DNA of 64,000 nt from Rubrivivax sp. A210 (GTDB taxonomy: Bacteria > Pseudomonadota > Gammaproteobacteria > Burkholderiales > Burkholderiaceae_C): positions 62,001 to 126,000 of the forward strand of contig NZ_CAJGBN010000023.1 of NCBI RefSeq assembly GCF_904426505.1, read 5' to 3'. The notes under the pieces are model-generated. The model ran no database searches and was not told the origin of the DNA. It was given only the letters and a program-made list of their open reading frames with translations. The position numbers and the translations under genes were made by a program. Below, in pieces: positions 8,789 to 19,630 of the stretch (position 1 is its first letter; each line of letters begins with the position of its first letter).

Positions 8789-9748
8789 ATGAAGCCCACC
8801 TCGATCAGCGCCGAGGCGCTCTTCGAGGCGCACCAGGAGGTGCTGCGCTGGGAGTGGATCGCCGGCCACGCCCACCCTGAACGCCGTTTCGCCGACGCCG
8901 CAGTGCGCGAGGCGCGCTCGGCGGCCGACCTGGTGGGCTACCTGAACTACATCCACCCCTACCGGATGCAGATCGTCGGCCGCCGCGAGGTCGCCTACCT
9001 CACCGCCACCAGCGCGCCCGAGGACCAGGAACGGCGCATCTCGCGCATCGTGACGCTGGAACCGCCGGTGATCATCGTCGCCGACGAGCAAACGCCGCCC
9101 GACCGCCTGGTGGCGATGTGCGACCGCGCCGAGATCCCGCTCTTCGTCACCACCGCCTCGGCCGGCCATGTGATCGACGTCGTGCGCGGCTACCTGGGCC
9201 AGCATTTCGCCGACCGCACCACGCGCCACGGCGTCTTCATGGACATCCTGGGCCTGGGCGTGCTGGTCACTGGCGAATCGGGCCTGGGCAAGAGCGAACT
9301 GGGGCTGGAACTCATCAGCCGCGGCCACGGCCTGGTGGCCGACGATGCGGTGGACATCTTCCGCATCTCGCAGACGGCGCTGGAAGGCCGCTGCCCGGCG
9401 CTGTTGCAAAACCTGCTGGAAGTGCGCGGCATCGGCCTGCTCGACATCAAGGCCATCTTCGGCGAGACCGCGGTGCGCCGCAAGATGCGGCTCAAGCTCA
9501 TCGTCCACCTCGTGCGCAAGGAGACGATGGAGCGCGAGTTCGAGCGCCTGCCCTACGAGCCGCTGCACGAAGAGATCCTGGGCCTGCCGGTGCGCAAGGT
9601 GGTGATCGCGGTGGACGCCGGCCGCAACCTGGCGGTGCTGGTCGAGGCCGCGGTGCGCAATACCGTGCTGCAGCTGCGCGGCATCGACACCTACCAGGAT
9701 TTCATCCGTCGCCACCAGGCGGCGATGGAACAGGGCGGGGACAGCTGA
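8789..9748 (+). CDS. hprK: HPr kinase/phosphorylase
   Basis: A 319-residue bifunctional enzyme that phosphorylates and dephosphorylates a serine of HPr. The P-loop GESGLGKS is at residues 162-169, the conserved histidine before it is H147 (RHGVFMD), and the family signature [10 protein letters not shown] is at 211-220. In proteobacteria without sugar PTS systems, hprK travels with ptsN and a HPr gene and is thought to act in regulation rather than sugar uptake. Here rapZ, the usual next gene in Burkholderiales, is absent; the gene faces fur instead. Confidence 0.96.
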   Translation: MKPTSISAEALFEAHQEVLRWEWIAGHAHPERRFADAAVREARSAADLVGYLNYIHPYRMQIVGRREVAYLTATSAPEDQERRISRIVTLEPPVIIVADEQTPPDRLVAMCDRAEIPLFVTTASAGHVIDVVRGYLGQHFADRTTRHGVFMDILGLGVLVTGESGLGKSELGLELISRGHGLVADDAVDIFRISQTALEGRCPALLQNLLEVRGIGLLDIKAIFGETAVRRKMRLKLIVHLVRKETMEREFERLPYEPLHEEILGLPVRKVVIAVDAGRNLAVLVEAAVRNTVLQLRGIDTYQDFIRRHQAAMEQGGDS

Positions 9749-9852
9749 TACGGGTTCGCATTCGACCGTCTATCGTCGTTGGGTCGCCTCGCCGCGCGTC
9801 AGCACTGTCTTCGGCTCCCCGCCAGGTTCTACGGCCGAATGCGAACCCGTAT
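9748..9852. repeat. 105-bp unit with perfect 17-bp terminal inverted repeats
   Basis: ATACGGGTTCGCATTCG at 9748-9764 is exactly repeated in inverse orientation at 9836-9852, and pairing resumes for four more bases inside after one mismatch. The 71-bp interior has no open frame of note. It fills the gap between the converging hprK and fur genes and overlaps the last base of the hprK stop codon. It could be a large bidirectional terminator stem or a small non-autonomous mobile unit. No flanking target duplication is obvious. Confidence 0.8.
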
Positions 9853-9864
9853 GCGCGGCAGCGC

Positions 9865-10296
9865 CTACTTGCTGTGGCGGTGCGGGCACTCCGCCTTGCT
9901 GCAGCGCGCATACAGCGCCAGCGAATGCTCCTGCAACTCGAAGCCGCGTGCCACCGCCACGGCGCGCTGGCGCACCTCGATCTCGGGGTCGAAGAACTCC
10001 TCGACGCGGCCGCAATCCAGGCACACCAGGTGGTCGTGGTGGTGGCCCTCGTTCAACTCGAACACCGCCTTGCCGCTCTCGAAGTTGCTGCGCGTCAGCA
10101 GGCCGGCCTGCTCGAACTGCATCAGCACGCGGTAGACGGTGGCCAGGCCGATGTCGGCGCCCTCGGCCAGCAGGGCGCGGAACACATCCTCGGCGCTCAT
10201 GTGGCGACGCTCGGTGTGCTGGAAGACCTCCAGCACCTTGATGCGCGGCAGCGTGGCCTTGAGCCCGCTGCTCTTCAGATCGTCGGCGTTCTTCAC
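9865..10296 (-). CDS. fur: ferric uptake regulator Fur
   Basis: A 143-residue Fur protein: a winged helix-turn-helix (about residues 10-80, with ADIGLATVYRVL recognition helix) and a metal-binding dimerisation domain. HHHDHLVC (85-92), the C92-x2-C95 pair and the C-terminal C132-x4-C137 pair are the metal ligands. Fur with Fe2+ represses iron-uptake genes. The start is GTG, supported by GAGGAG about nine bases ahead; no ATG fits. It is divergent from bamE, the standard arrangement in this order. I could not see a clear Fur box in the shared region, so autoregulation is not shown. Confidence 0.96.
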   Translation of the reverse strand: MKNADDLKSSGLKATLPRIKVLEVFQHTERRHMSAEDVFRALLAEGADIGLATVYRVLMQFEQAGLLTRSNFESGKAVFELNEGHHHDHLVCLDCGRVEEFFDPEIEVRQRAVAVARGFELQEHSLALYARCSKAECPHRHSK

Positions 10297-10332
10297 TCGC
10301 CACTCCTCTACGGTGGACCGACGACCGGCCGC

Positions 10333-10350
10333 TAGAATCCGCCCATCATA
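10333..10350. promoter_or_regulatory. candidate -10 boxes for bamE and fur
   Basis: TAGAAT (10333-10338, plus strand) and TATGAT (10345-10350, minus strand) lie between the divergent genes. Good -35 hexamers are lacking on both sides. Confidence 0.3.
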
Positions 10351-10444
10351 GCCAGCCGGGCCCGCCCTGGCCGGCCTGTGCCCATCGCGCCGCCGCCGTG
10401 GCCGCGGCCCCGGGAACCCCCACTGCCCACCCGCGTTGCCGTCC

Positions 10445-10966
10445 ATGCGCCCATCGCCCCTCGTCCTCATCGCTTTAGCAGCACCCCTCTTGCTCGGCGG
10501 CTGCGAATCGCTGCAGCGCACCGACAGCCTGTTCGGACTCATCACGCCCTACCGCATCGACATCGTGCAGGGCAATGTCGTCACGCGCGAGCAGCTGGCC
10601 CTGCTCAAACCGGGGCAGACGCGACTGCAGGTGCGCGACATCCTGGGCACGCCGCTGCTGGCCGACCCCTTCCACGCCAACCGCTGGGACTACCTCTTCA
10701 GCCTGCGCCGGCCCGGCGCCACGATTCAGCGGCGCAGCGTGGTCGTGCTGTTCGACGGCGATGCCGTGAAGTCCATCGAAGCCGCCGAGTTGCCGTCGGA
10801 GCGCGACTTCGTGGCCTCGATCAGCCGCCACGAGACCCGCCCCGTGCCCAAGCTCGAGCTGAGCGAGGACGAGCGCAAGGCGCTGCCGCTTCCGGTGCGC
10901 CCGCCGGCGCCGCCGGCCGAGCCGGTGGGCCCGGTGCGCAGCTATCCGCCGCTGGAAAAGAGCTGA
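10445..10966 (+). CDS. bamE: outer membrane protein assembly factor BamE (OmlA)
   Basis: A 173-residue lipoprotein: signal peptide with lipobox LGGC, acylated at C20, then the SmpA/OmlA domain. The segments [38 protein letters not shown] and RWDYLF are diagnostic. BamE is a periplasmic, outer-membrane-anchored part of the BAM complex that inserts beta-barrel proteins. The tail beyond residue 130 is proline-rich. ATG at 10445 is preferred over TTG at 10436 because it gives a standard signal peptide. Divergent from fur, as usual in betaproteobacteria. Confidence 0.94.
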   Translation: MRPSPLVLIALAAPLLLGGCESLQRTDSLFGLITPYRIDIVQGNVVTREQLALLKPGQTRLQVRDILGTPLLADPFHANRWDYLFSLRRPGATIQRRSVVVLFDGDAVKSIEAAELPSERDFVASISRHETRPVPKLELSEDERKALPLPVRPPAPPAEPVGPVRSYPPLEKS

Positions 10967-10976
10967 GGGCCGCGCC

Positions 10977-11777
10977 ATGCTGAAGATTGCGATTGCCGGG
11001 GCTTCGGGCCGCATGGGCCACATGCTGATCGAGGCCGTGCTGGCCAGCGGTGATTGCACGCTGGCCGGCGCGCTCGACATCGCCGGCAGCCCGGCCCTGG
11101 GCCAGGACGCGGGCGCCTTTGCCGGCCGTGCCACCGGCATCACCATCACATCCGACCTGCGCCAGGGGCTGGCCGGCGCCGACGTGCTGATCGACTTCAC
11201 ACGCCCCGAGGGCACGCTGGCCCACCTGGCCGTGTGCCGCGAACTCGGCGTGCGCGCCGTCATCGGCACCACCGGCTTCACGCCGGCGCAGAAGGCCGAA
11301 CTCGCCGCCCACGGCCAGCACCTGGCCCTGGTGTGGGCGCCGAACATGAGCGTGGGCGTCAACGTCATGCTGCGCCTGCTGGACCAGGCGGCGCGGGCGC
11401 TGGGCGAGGGCTATGACATCGAGGTCGTCGAGGTCCACCACAAGCACAAGGTCGATGCGCCCAGCGGCACGGCGCTGGCGATGGGCGAGGCGGTGGCACG
11501 GGCGCGCGGTGTCAGCCTGGACACGCACGGCGTGTTCGCCCGCCACGGCCACACCGGCGAGCGCCCGGCCGGCGCCATCGGATTCGCCACGCTGCGCGGC
11601 GGCGACATCGTCGGCGAGCACACGGTGATGTTCGCCGGCACCGGCGAGCGCATCGAGATCTCGCACAAGAGCGGCAGCCGCGCCAACTATGCCGAAGGCA
11701 GCCTGCGCGCCGCGCGCTTCCTGGCCGGCCGCGCGCCGGGCGCCTACGGCATGGGCGACGTGCTGGGCCTGGAATGA
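10977..11777 (+). CDS. dapB: 4-hydroxy-tetrahydrodipicolinate reductase
   Basis: A 266-residue enzyme of the diaminopimelate/lysine pathway, reducing the dapA product with NAD(P)H. The nucleotide-binding loop is GASGRMG (8-14), and the active-site signature HHKHK is at residues 154-158 with APSGTAL just after. Length and motifs are complete. It starts ten bases after bamE and precedes exbBD, a conserved order in this group, although the products are not functionally linked. Confidence 0.97.
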   Translation: MLKIAIAGASGRMGHMLIEAVLASGDCTLAGALDIAGSPALGQDAGAFAGRATGITITSDLRQGLAGADVLIDFTRPEGTLAHLAVCRELGVRAVIGTTGFTPAQKAELAAHGQHLALVWAPNMSVGVNVMLRLLDQAARALGEGYDIEVVEVHHKHKVDAPSGTALAMGEAVARARGVSLDTHGVFARHGHTGERPAGAIGFATLRGGDIVGEHTVMFAGTGERIEISHKSGSRANYAEGSLRAARFLAGRAPGAYGMGDVLGLE

Positions 11778-11795
11778 CCGCCGCGGGCTGATGCC

Positions 11796-12452
11796 ATGCA
11801 AGGCCTGGAGCACTTCTGGACCCAGGCCGATGCCGTCGGCCGCAGCGTTGCGCTGCTGCTGCTGGCGATGTCGGTGACGGCCTGGGTGCTGGTGCTGTGG
11901 AAGGGCTGGCTGCTGCGGCGCGCCGCCGCCGACATCGCACGCGCCGTGCCCGCCTTCTGGGACGCCGCCACGCTGGCCGAGGGCCAGGCCCGCGTCGCCG
12001 CGATGGACCGCGAGCAGGTGCTGCTGCCGCTGCTGGCCGCCGCCACCGCCGAGCCGCCGCGCGGCACGCTGGAGGCCGCCGGCCAGCAGGAGGCCCAGCT
12101 GACGCGGCGCCTGCGCGACGCGCTGCACCACGGCCTGGCCCATCTGCAGTTCGGCCAGGTGCTGCTGGCCTCCATCGGCAGCACGGCGCCCTTCGTCGGA
12201 CTCTTCGGCACCGTCTGGGGCATCTACCACGCGCTGGCCGGCATCGCCGCCGCCGGCAGCCTGAGCATCGACAAGGTCTCCGGCCCCATCGGCGAGGCGC
12301 TCATCATGACCGCCGCCGGCATCGCCGTGGCCGTGCCCGCGGTGCTGGCCTACAACGTCTTCGGCAAATGGGTCGCGGCCTGCGAGGCCGAGCTCGAGGG
12401 CTTTGCCCACGACCTGCGCCAGATGGTGCTCGACAAGCTGCGCGGCGACTGA
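11796..12452 (+). CDS. exbB: ExbB/TolQ/MotA-type proton channel protein
   Basis: A 218-residue inner-membrane protein with one N-terminal membrane segment (about 15-38) and two in the C-terminal half. The latter carry the family's conserved STAPFVGLFGTVWGIY and GIAVAVPAVLAYN. ExbB with ExbD harvests the proton gradient to energise TonB-dependent outer-membrane uptake; TolQ is the closely related Tol-Pal version. It is called ExbB because the partner is short and there are no tolAB-pal genes. No tonB gene is adjacent. Confidence 0.88.
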   Translation: MQGLEHFWTQADAVGRSVALLLLAMSVTAWVLVLWKGWLLRRAAADIARAVPAFWDAATLAEGQARVAAMDREQVLLPLLAAATAEPPRGTLEAAGQQEAQLTRRLRDALHHGLAHLQFGQVLLASIGSTAPFVGLFGTVWGIYHALAGIAAAGSLSIDKVSGPIGEALIMTAAGIAVAVPAVLAYNVFGKWVAACEAELEGFAHDLRQMVLDKLRGD

Positions 12453-12460
12453 GCACCGAC

Positions 12461-12895
<435 letters not shown>

Positions 12896-12911
12896 ACGGG
12901 TAGGGTCTCCG

Positions 12912-12917
12912 TAGAAT
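12912..12917 (+). promoter_or_regulatory. -10 box abutting the leuS start
   Basis: TAGAAT with CGCGGG between it and the leuS ATG. The normal distance to a transcription start would place +1 on the start codon, implying a leaderless leuS message. TTGAAC at 12892 is a weak -35 candidate at short spacing. Confidence 0.45.
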
Positions 12918-12923
12918 CGCGGG

Positions 12924-15599
12924 ATGAACGACAAATACGTCCCCGCCGAAGTCGAAGCCGCCGCGCAGGCCCATTGGGCCGCGACCGACGCCTACCGCGT
13001 CACCGAAGACGCGAGCCGGCCCAAGTTCTACGTCTGCAGCATGCTGCCCTACCCCAGCGGCAAGCTGCACATGGGCCATGTGCGCAACTACACCATCAAC
13101 GACATGATGGCGCGCTACCTGCGCATGAAGGGCCTGAACGTGCTGATGCCGATGGGCTGGGACGCCTTCGGCCTGCCGGCCGAGAACGCCGCCATCGACA
13201 ACAACGTGCCGCCGGCGGCCTGGACGCGCGCCAACATCGCCGACATGAAGGCGCAGATGCGGCCGCTGAGCCTGGCCTTCGACTGGAGCCGCGAACTCGC
13301 CACCTGCGACCCCGGCTACTACAAGTGGAACCAGTGGTTCTTCCTGAAGATGCTCGAGAAGGGCATCGCCTACAAGAAGACCCAGGTCGTCAACTGGGAC
13401 CCGGTCGACCAGACCGTGCTGGCCAACGAGCAGGTGGTGGACGGGCGCGGCTGGCGCAGCAATGCCATCGTCGAGAAGCGCGAGATCCCGGGCTACTACC
13501 TCGCCATCACGCAGTACGCCGACGAGCTGCTGGCCGGCGTGGCCGACACCACCCACCCCGACTACCTGGAAGGCTGGCCCGAGCGCGTGCGCCTGATGCA
13601 GGAGCACTGGATCGGCAAGAGCGAAGGCGTGCGCTTCGCCTTCACGCATGACATCCGCGGCGACGACGGCGCGCTGATCCAGGACGGCCGCATGTACGTC
13701 TTCACGACGCGCGCCGACACCCTGATGGGCGTCACCTTCTGCGCCGTCGCGCCCGAGCACCCGCTGGCCACCCACGCCGCGCGCCACAACCCAGAACTCG
13801 CCGCCTTCATCGAGGAATGCAAGAAGGGCGGCACCACCGAGGCCGAGATGGCGCTCAAGGAGAAGGCCGGCCTGCCCACCGGCCTGACGGTGCGGCACCC
13901 GCTCACCGAAGAGGACGTGCCGGTGTGGGTGGGCAACTACGTGCTGATGAGCTATGGCGACGGCGCCGTGATGGGCGTGCCGGCGCACGACGAGCGCGAC
14001 TTCGCCTTCGCGCGCAAGTACGGCATCGACATCCTGCAGGTCGTCCACGTCGACGGCGAGCACTTCGACTACGAGCGCTGGCAGGATTGGTATGCCGACA
14101 AGCAGACGGGCGTCACCGTCAACTCGGGCAACTGGAGCGGCCTCAGCTACACGCTGGCGGTGGACGCCATCGCCGGCGAACTGGCGCGCCTGGGCCTGGG
14201 TGAGAAGAAGACGACCTGGCGCCTGCGCGACTGGGGCATCAGCCGCCAGCGCTACTGGGGCACGCCGATACCCATCGTCCACTGTGCAGACTGCGGCAGC
14301 GTGCCGGTGCCCGAGAAAGACCTGCCGGTGCTGCTGCCCGAAGACCTGGTGCCCGATGGCAGCGGCAACCCGCTCAACAAGTGCGCGTCCTTCCTGAACG
14401 TGGCCTGCCCGCAGTGCGGCAAGCCGGCGCGGCGCGAGACCGACACCATGGACACCTTCGTCGACAGCGCCTGGTACTACATGCGCTACTGCTGCCCCGG
14501 CAGCGACGAGGCCATGGTCGACGCGCGCAACGACTACTGGATGCCGATGGACCAGTACATCGGCGGCATCGAGCACGCCGTGCTGCACCTGCTGTACGCG
14601 CGCTTCTGGACCAAGGCCATGCGCGACCTTGGCCTGGTGAGCTTCGGAGAGCCCTTCAAGAAGCTCTTCACCCAGGGCATGCTGCTCAACGAGAGCTACT
14701 ACCGCGAGGACGCCACCGGCAAGAAGCGCTGGTTCTACCCGGCCGAGGTCGAGGTGGCCTACGACGACAAGGGCGCACCCACCGGCGCCACGGCGCGCGA
14801 GGACGGCCTGCCGGTGTCGCTGGGCGGCATCGAGAAGATGTCCAAGAGCAAGAACAACGTCGTCGAGCCCAAGGACATCATCGCCAAGTTCGGCGCCGAC
14901 ACCGCACGCGTGTTCACCATGTTCGCCGGCCCGCCCGACCAGAGTGCGGCCTGGTCGGACTCCGGCGCCGAGGGCAGCTACCGCTTCCTGCGCCGGCTCT
15001 GGGCCTCGGGCCTGCGCCTGGCCCCGCAGATCGCCCAGGCCGGCGCCACGACGGCCGGCGCCAACCCGCCGGCCGCCGCGCTGCGGCGCGAGATCCACCT
15101 GCTGCTGCGCCAGGTGAGCCACGATTACGACCGCCTGCAATACAACACCGTGGTCTCGGGCGCGATGAAGATGCTCAACGCCATCGACGACGCGCGCATG
15201 GCCACTTCGTTCGGCAACCCGGCCGCCAATGCGGCCGACGCGGCCGACGCCGCGGTGCTACGCGAGGTCTTCGGCATCCTGCTGCGCACGCTCTACCCGG
15301 TGGCGCCGCACATCACGCACGCGCTCTGGATCGAGCTGGGCTTTGCCGCAGCCGGCGTCGAAATCCTCAGGTCGCCCTGGCCCCAGGTCGACGAGGCGGC
15401 CCTGGTGCAGGCCGAGATCGAACTGGTGCTGCAGGTGGGCGGCAAGCTGCGCGGCGCCATCCGCGTGCCGGCCGCTGCCAGCAAGGCCGAGATCGAGGCG
15501 GCCGCGCTGGCCAGCCCCGAGGTGCAGCGCTTTGCCGAAGGCAAGCCGATCAAGAAGGTGGTCGTGGTGCCGGGCCGGCTGGTCAATGTCGTCGTCTGA
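12924..15599 (+). CDS. leuS: leucyl-tRNA synthetase
   Basis: An 891-residue class Ia synthetase that charges tRNA-Leu. The HIGH motif is HMGH (49-52) and the KMSKS loop is K638-S642. The CP1 editing domain lies between about residues 225 and 420, with the THPDYLEGW stretch before it. Zinc-ribbon-like cysteine pairs (CADCG, CPQCG) lie near residues 454 and 494. The C-terminal anticodon-binding region is intact. The gene lacks a Shine-Dalgarno sequence and has a -10-like box directly ahead. Its last 14 bases overlap lptE. Confidence 0.98.
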   Translation: MNDKYVPAEVEAAAQAHWAATDAYRVTEDASRPKFYVCSMLPYPSGKLHMGHVRNYTINDMMARYLRMKGLNVLMPMGWDAFGLPAENAAIDNNVPPAAWTRANIADMKAQMRPLSLAFDWSRELATCDPGYYKWNQWFFLKMLEKGIAYKKTQVVNWDPVDQTVLANEQVVDGRGWRSNAIVEKREIPGYYLAITQYADELLAGVADTTHPDYLEGWPERVRLMQEHWIGKSEGVRFAFTHDIRGDDGALIQDGRMYVFTTRADTLMGVTFCAVAPEHPLATHAARHNPELAAFIEECKKGGTTEAEMALKEKAGLPTGLTVRHPLTEEDVPVWVGNYVLMSYGDGAVMGVPAHDERDFAFARKYGIDILQVVHVDGEHFDYERWQDWYADKQTGVTVNSGNWSGLSYTLAVDAIAGELARLGLGEKKTTWRLRDWGISRQRYWGTPIPIVHCADCGSVPVPEKDLPVLLPEDLVPDGSGNPLNKCASFLNVACPQCGKPARRETDTMDTFVDSAWYYMRYCCPGSDEAMVDARNDYWMPMDQYIGGIEHAVLHLLYARFWTKAMRDLGLVSFGEPFKKLFTQGMLLNESYYREDATGKKRWFYPAEVEVAYDDKGAPTGATAREDGLPVSLGGIEKMSKSKNNVVEPKDIIAKFGADTARVFTMFAGPPDQSAAWSDSGAEGSYRFLRRLWASGLRLAPQIAQAGATTAGANPPAAALRREIHLLLRQVSHDYDRLQYNTVVSGAMKMLNAIDDARMATSFGNPAANAADAADAAVLREVFGILLRTLYPVAPHITHALWIELGFAAAGVEILRSPWPQVDEAALVQAEIELVLQVGGKLRGAIRVPAAASKAEIEAAALASPEVQRFAEGKPIKKVVVVPGRLVNVVV

Positions 15600-16089
15600 G
15601 CGGCGCCGGCTGCTGGCGGCCGTCTCGGCTGCGGGCATCTCGGCCCTGCTGGCCGGCTGCGGCTTCCAGCTGCGCCAGCCGCCGCGCCTGGCTTTCTCCA
15701 GCATCGCGCTGGTCGGCTTCGCGCCGCGCTCGCCGCTGGCCGAAGAGCTCAAGCGCCAGCTCGCGCGCCAGGTCCAGGTGCAGGACGACCCTGCGCGCGC
15801 CGAGATCGTGCTGCGCGCGCTGGAAGATGTGCGCGAGCGCAGCATCGTCGCCTCGACCTCGGCGGCCCTGGTGCGCGAGCAGCAGCTCCGCCTGAAGCTG
15901 AGCTTTCGCGCCGACACCCCCGGCGGCCGCGAGCTGATTGCACGCGCCGAGCTGCTGGTGGCGCGCGATCTCAGCTACAGCGAGACGGCGGCGCTGGCCA
16001 AGGAAAGCGAAGAGGCCGAGCTCTTCCGCGAGATGCAGTCCGACGTCGTCGGCCAGGTGCTGCGCCGCCTGGCCTCGGTGAGCGTATGA
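15586..16089 (+). CDS. lptE: LPS assembly lipoprotein LptE
   Basis: A 167-residue lipoprotein with a signal peptide ending in lipobox LLAGC, followed by [12 protein letters not shown], the typical start of mature LptE. LptE plugs the LptD barrel at the outer membrane and helps deliver lipopolysaccharide to the cell surface. The ATG lies inside the end of leuS (14-base overlap), indicating translational coupling. The matching lptD gene is in this window near 34 kb. Sequence conservation in the family is low, so lipobox, length and position carry the call. Confidence 0.9.
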   Translation: MSSSERRRLLAAVSAAGISALLAGCGFQLRQPPRLAFSSIALVGFAPRSPLAEELKRQLARQVQVQDDPARAEIVLRALEDVRERSIVASTSAALVREQQLRLKLSFRADTPGGRELIARAELLVARDLSYSETAALAKESEEAELFREMQSDVVGQVLRRLASVSV

Positions 16090-16106
16090 CCCCCCCGCAG
16101 CGCCTT

Positions 16107-16131
16107 CGGCGCCTTCCCCCACGGGGCGCCG
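16107..16131 (+). repeat. G/C-rich hairpin between lptE and holA
   Basis: CGGCGCC and GGCGCCG form a 7-bp stem around an 11-base loop within a C-rich 121-bp gap. There is no T-run, so it is a weak terminator candidate at best. Similar G/C-rich extragenic palindromes are common in related genomes. Confidence 0.35.
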
Positions 16132-16210
16132 CCAGCGGCCCGGCAGAGCCGGTTCCACGCCGGCCGCGGGATGGCGCGACCACCTGTGTTGCGCGCGCCA
16201 GAGAGGCCTG

Positions 16211-17299
16211 ATGCAAATCCGCCTCGACCAGCTCGAACCGCAACTGGCACGCGGCCTGAAGCCGCTTTACACCCTCCACGGCGACGAGCCCCTGCTGGCC
16301 CAGGAGGCGGCCGACGCCATCCGCGCCGCGGCGCGCGCCGCCGGCTTTGCCGAGCGCCAGGTCTTCACCGTCAGCGGCGCGCATTTCGACTGGAGCGGCC
16401 TGCTCGGCGCGGCCCAGGCCATGAGCCTGTTCGCCGAGCGGCGCTTGATCGAGATCCGGATCCCCTCGGGCAAGCCGGGCAAGGAAGGCTCCGAGGCCTT
16501 GCAACGCTATTGCGAACGCCTGCCCGAGGACGTGCTGACCCTGGTGCAGCTGCCCCGGCTCGACGGCCAGCAGACCAAGGCGGCCTGGTTCGGCGCGCTC
16601 GACAGCGCCGGCATCAGCCTGCGCGTCGAGGCCATCGCGCTGGGCGCGCTGCCGGCCTGGCTGGCCCAGCGCCTGGCGCGCCAGGGCCAGCGCGTACAGG
16701 CAGGTGAGGACGGCCAGCGCGCGCTGGCCTATTTCGCCGACCGGGTGGAGGGCAATCTGCTCGCCGCCCATCAAGAGATCCAGAAACTGGGCCTGCTGCA
16801 CCCGGCGGGCGAGCTGAGCTTCGAGCAGATCGAGGCCGCCGTGCTGGACGTGGCGCGCTACGAGACCACCCAGCTCGGCGAGGCGCTGTGGAGCGGCAAG
16901 CTTTCTCGCGTGCTGCGCATGCTGGACGGCCTGCGCGCCGAGGGCGAGGCCGCGGTGCCGGTGCTGTGGAACCTGGCCGAGGACATGCGCGCGCTGCAGC
17001 GCGCCCGCGCGGCGCTGGACGACGGCCGGCCGCTGCCGCTGGCGCTGCGCGAGGCACGCGTCTGGGGCACCAAGGAAAAGCTCTTCGAGCGCGCGCTGCC
17101 CCGGCTGGAAGCCCCGGCGCTGGGCCGCCTGGTGGCCGCGGCCAGCATCTGCGACGGCATCACCAAGGGCCTGAAACACCCCGACTGGCCGCTCGAGCCC
17201 TGGGACGCGCTGCGTCGACTGGCGCTGCTGGCCGTCGAGGCCCAGGCCGCGCCGCCACGAGGCGCCAGCGCGCGTCCGCCGCTGGCGTTGCAAGCCTGA
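16211..17299 (+). CDS. holA: DNA polymerase III subunit delta
   Basis: A 362-residue clamp-loader subunit. It starts [29 protein letters not shown], where [20 protein letters not shown] is the characteristic N-terminal strand and helix. The [16 protein letters not shown] segment and the C-terminal helical collar domain (about 215-345) follow. Delta opens the beta sliding clamp during replication. It follows lptE after 121 bases and may be transcribed from the leuS promoter. Confidence 0.94.
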   Translation: MQIRLDQLEPQLARGLKPLYTLHGDEPLLAQEAADAIRAAARAAGFAERQVFTVSGAHFDWSGLLGAAQAMSLFAERRLIEIRIPSGKPGKEGSEALQRYCERLPEDVLTLVQLPRLDGQQTKAAWFGALDSAGISLRVEAIALGALPAWLAQRLARQGQRVQAGEDGQRALAYFADRVEGNLLAAHQEIQKLGLLHPAGELSFEQIEAAVLDVARYETTQLGEALWSGKLSRVLRMLDGLRAEGEAAVPVLWNLAEDMRALQRARAALDDGRPLPLALREARVWGTKEKLFERALPRLEAPALGRLVAAASICDGITKGLKHPDWPLEPWDALRRLALLAVEAQAAPPRGASARPPLALQA

Positions 17300-17380
17300 A
17301 CAACGCCCGCCTTCAATAGCGGCGCCGCCGCGGGGTATCGGGCAAGACCAGCCCCCCGGATTCCGACCCCGGTTTTCACT

Positions 17381-19630
17381 TCATGGGGTTGGGTGGGCCC
17401 GGCGCCACATCCCGTGCAGCGCCAGTTCGAGATCGCGGGCGAAGCGCGGCGCGTCGAACAATGGCGATGCCCTCGCCCGGTCACGCAGACCGGCGCGCAG
17501 CTGGGCCAGCGCCTCCCGGTTCGCAGCATGGCGCACGGCCCGGCGGACATAGTCCTCGGCGTCGGCCGCGATCCAGTCATCCAGACCGACGCAGTGCAGC
17601 AGGCTGGCGCCCTGGCTCGACAGCAGGGAGTCACCCGCCAGCGTGAGTGTCGGAACGCCCATCCACAGCGCTTCGCAAGTGGTGGTGATGCCCGGGTAGG
17701 GAAAGGTGTCCAGGACGATGTCGACCTCGTCGTGGCAGGCGAGGTAGGCCGCCCGGTCGGGAACGGGCCCGGCAAAGATGACCCGCTCAGCCGAGATGCC
17801 GAATGCGGCGAGCCGCTGGGCAATAGGTGGCCGCGCCCGCGGATCGCCCAGCTGCTTGTTCTGCAGGCGCAGGCGCGCGCCGGGCACAGCCTGCAAGACG
17901 CGGCTCCAGACAGACAGCGTTTCGTCGCTGACCTTGTTCATCCGCTGGAACGATCCGAAGGTGACGCTTGCGGATGCCAGCCCCGGAGAGGGCCCGACCG
18001 CGGGAGCTGCCTTCGGTACGGTGAAGCAGTACAGGCTGTTCGGCAGGTACCAGGCCTGTTCGACAAACTGGGCCCGGCTGGCCTCGGGCAGCGAAATGCG
18101 GTCTGCCAGTACGTAGTCCATCGACGACAGCCCGGTGCTCGCCAGGTAGCCCAGCCAGGTGACCTGGACGGGTGCCGGCCTCCAGGCAAAGACGGCCAGC
18201 CGGTTGCTTCCGGTGTGGCCGGCGAGGTCGATCAGGACATGGATGCCATCGGCCTGGATGCGGCGCGCAGCGGACTCGTCATCCATGCCCACGATGGACA
18301 CCCAGCCGGCGAACTGGCGACGCAGCCGTGCCGTCATCTCGTCCTGGCGCCCATTCGTGACATAGGCGAACAACTCGATCCGTCCCCGATCGAGCTGTTC
18401 GAGCACCCCCTCGAGAAACTCCGAGACCGGGTGGGCGCGAAGGTCGCCGGAGACCAGCCCGACCCGCAGCAGGGGCGGGTTCGCTTCGCCGGCCAGGCCC
18501 TGCCTTGGCAGAGGCCGCACGCCTGCTTCCACCTTGGCACCATAGCGGCGCGCTTCCTCGATGTACTCGGTGGGCTTGCCCAGGAAACTCAACAGGAACA
18601 GCATGCTGCTGTGCGCCTCGATGGCCGTCGGGTCCAGCTCGACGGCCTGGCGCAGGCTCGCCACGGCCTCTGCCGGCCGCCCCTGTTCATTCAACTCGAC
18701 GCCCAGGCCGGCGTAGGCGGCGGCGTGCGACTTGTCGGCAGCCAGGGCGAGCCGGTACTGGGCGATGGCCTCGTCCGATCGTCCCTTGGCGGCGTAGGCG
18801 ATGCCCAGGTTGGTCAGGCCGGCGGCAGACGTCGGACTGATCGCCACGGCACGGCGGAGGCTGTCGATCGCGGCGTCGACGCGGTCGAGCCCCAGCAGTG
18901 CAACGCCATACTGCATCTGCGCGCCGAAGTCCGCGGCCCGGAAGGCTGCCACCCTTTGAAGATGCGCGACTGCCCGCTCGAGTTGCCCGAGCGAACGCAG
19001 CACCACCGCGGCGTTCGCATGGGCTTCGGCATGATCCGGCCGGATGGCAATCGCCCGTTGGTACGACTCCAAGGCGGCGGCGCCTTGACCCGCCACCTGG
19101 AGCGCATTGCCAAGCAGGAAGTGGAGGCTGGCCGAATTCGGCAAGGCCTCCAGTCCGCGCCTGAGCGGCGCTTCGACGCGGCCGACCTGGCCGGCCTCGA
19201 CGCAGGCCTTGCAGAACGCCGGGTAGCCCGGCTCGAAGCCCGGATCTGCGCTCACCGCCTTCTCGAAGTGCGCGATGGCCCCCGCCAGATCGCCGCGTGC
19301 TCTCGCAATGCCGCCGAGCATGAAAAGGGCGTCCACATTCGACGGATCGACCGCTGTGACCTGCACCAGCTGGTCCTGGGCTTCCTGCTCGCGCTTGAGC
19401 TCCAGCAGCACGTAGGCGAGATTGATTCTTGCCGGCACCGACCGCTCGTCCAGCCGGACAGCCTCGAGATAACAGGCAGCTGCGGCATCGAGTTCATTGC
19501 GATCCAGGTGGGCGTTGCCTTCGACCCGCTTGGCCTCGCTGGACCCGGGGATGGGCTTTGCGGCGGACGGCGTGGGTGCGACGGCCGGAGCAGCCTTGGT
19601 CGCCCGCTTCGTCAACCAGCCGAACATCAT
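17381..19630 (-). CDS. TPR-containing O-GlcNAc-transferase-like glycosyltransferase (GT41/SPINDLY type)
   Basis: A 749-residue protein. Residues about 35-350 are a run of tetratricopeptide repeats, e.g. VDALFMLGGIARARGDLAGA and SAAGLTNLGIAYAAKGRSDE. Residues about 365-735 form a GT41 catalytic region: DLRAHPVSEFL, DLAGHTGSNRLAVFAWRPAP, VTWLGYLASTG, FGSFQRMNKVSD and DIVLDTFPYPGITTTCEALW. The family moves a sugar from a UDP- or GDP-sugar to Ser/Thr of proteins, with TPRs holding the substrate; the targets here are unknown. The start is the first ATG of an ATG-ATG pair with GGGAG ahead. It is transcribed after a small gene that also begins M-x-FGW. Confidence 0.87.
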   Translation of the reverse strand: MMFGWLTKRATKAAPAVAPTPSAAKPIPGSSEAKRVEGNAHLDRNELDAAAACYLEAVRLDERSVPARINLAYVLLELKREQEAQDQLVQVTAVDPSNVDALFMLGGIARARGDLAGAIAHFEKAVSADPGFEPGYPAFCKACVEAGQVGRVEAPLRRGLEALPNSASLHFLLGNALQVAGQGAAALESYQRAIAIRPDHAEAHANAAVVLRSLGQLERAVAHLQRVAAFRAADFGAQMQYGVALLGLDRVDAAIDSLRRAVAISPTSAAGLTNLGIAYAAKGRSDEAIAQYRLALAADKSHAAAYAGLGVELNEQGRPAEAVASLRQAVELDPTAIEAHSSMLFLLSFLGKPTEYIEEARRYGAKVEAGVRPLPRQGLAGEANPPLLRVGLVSGDLRAHPVSEFLEGVLEQLDRGRIELFAYVTNGRQDEMTARLRRQFAGWVSIVGMDDESAARRIQADGIHVLIDLAGHTGSNRLAVFAWRPAPVQVTWLGYLASTGLSSMDYVLADRISLPEASRAQFVEQAWYLPNSLYCFTVPKAAPAVGPSPGLASASVTFGSFQRMNKVSDETLSVWSRVLQAVPGARLRLQNKQLGDPRARPPIAQRLAAFGISAERVIFAGPVPDRAAYLACHDEVDIVLDTFPYPGITTTCEALWMGVPTLTLAGDSLLSSQGASLLHCVGLDDWIAADAEDYVRRAVRHAANREALAQLRAGLRDRARASPLFDAPRFARDLELALHGMWRRAHPTP

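Noticed and set aside
10297..10444. A Fur box between fur and bamE
   Set aside because: No stretch close to the 19-bp GATAATGATwATCATTATC pattern is present; the region is too G/C-rich.
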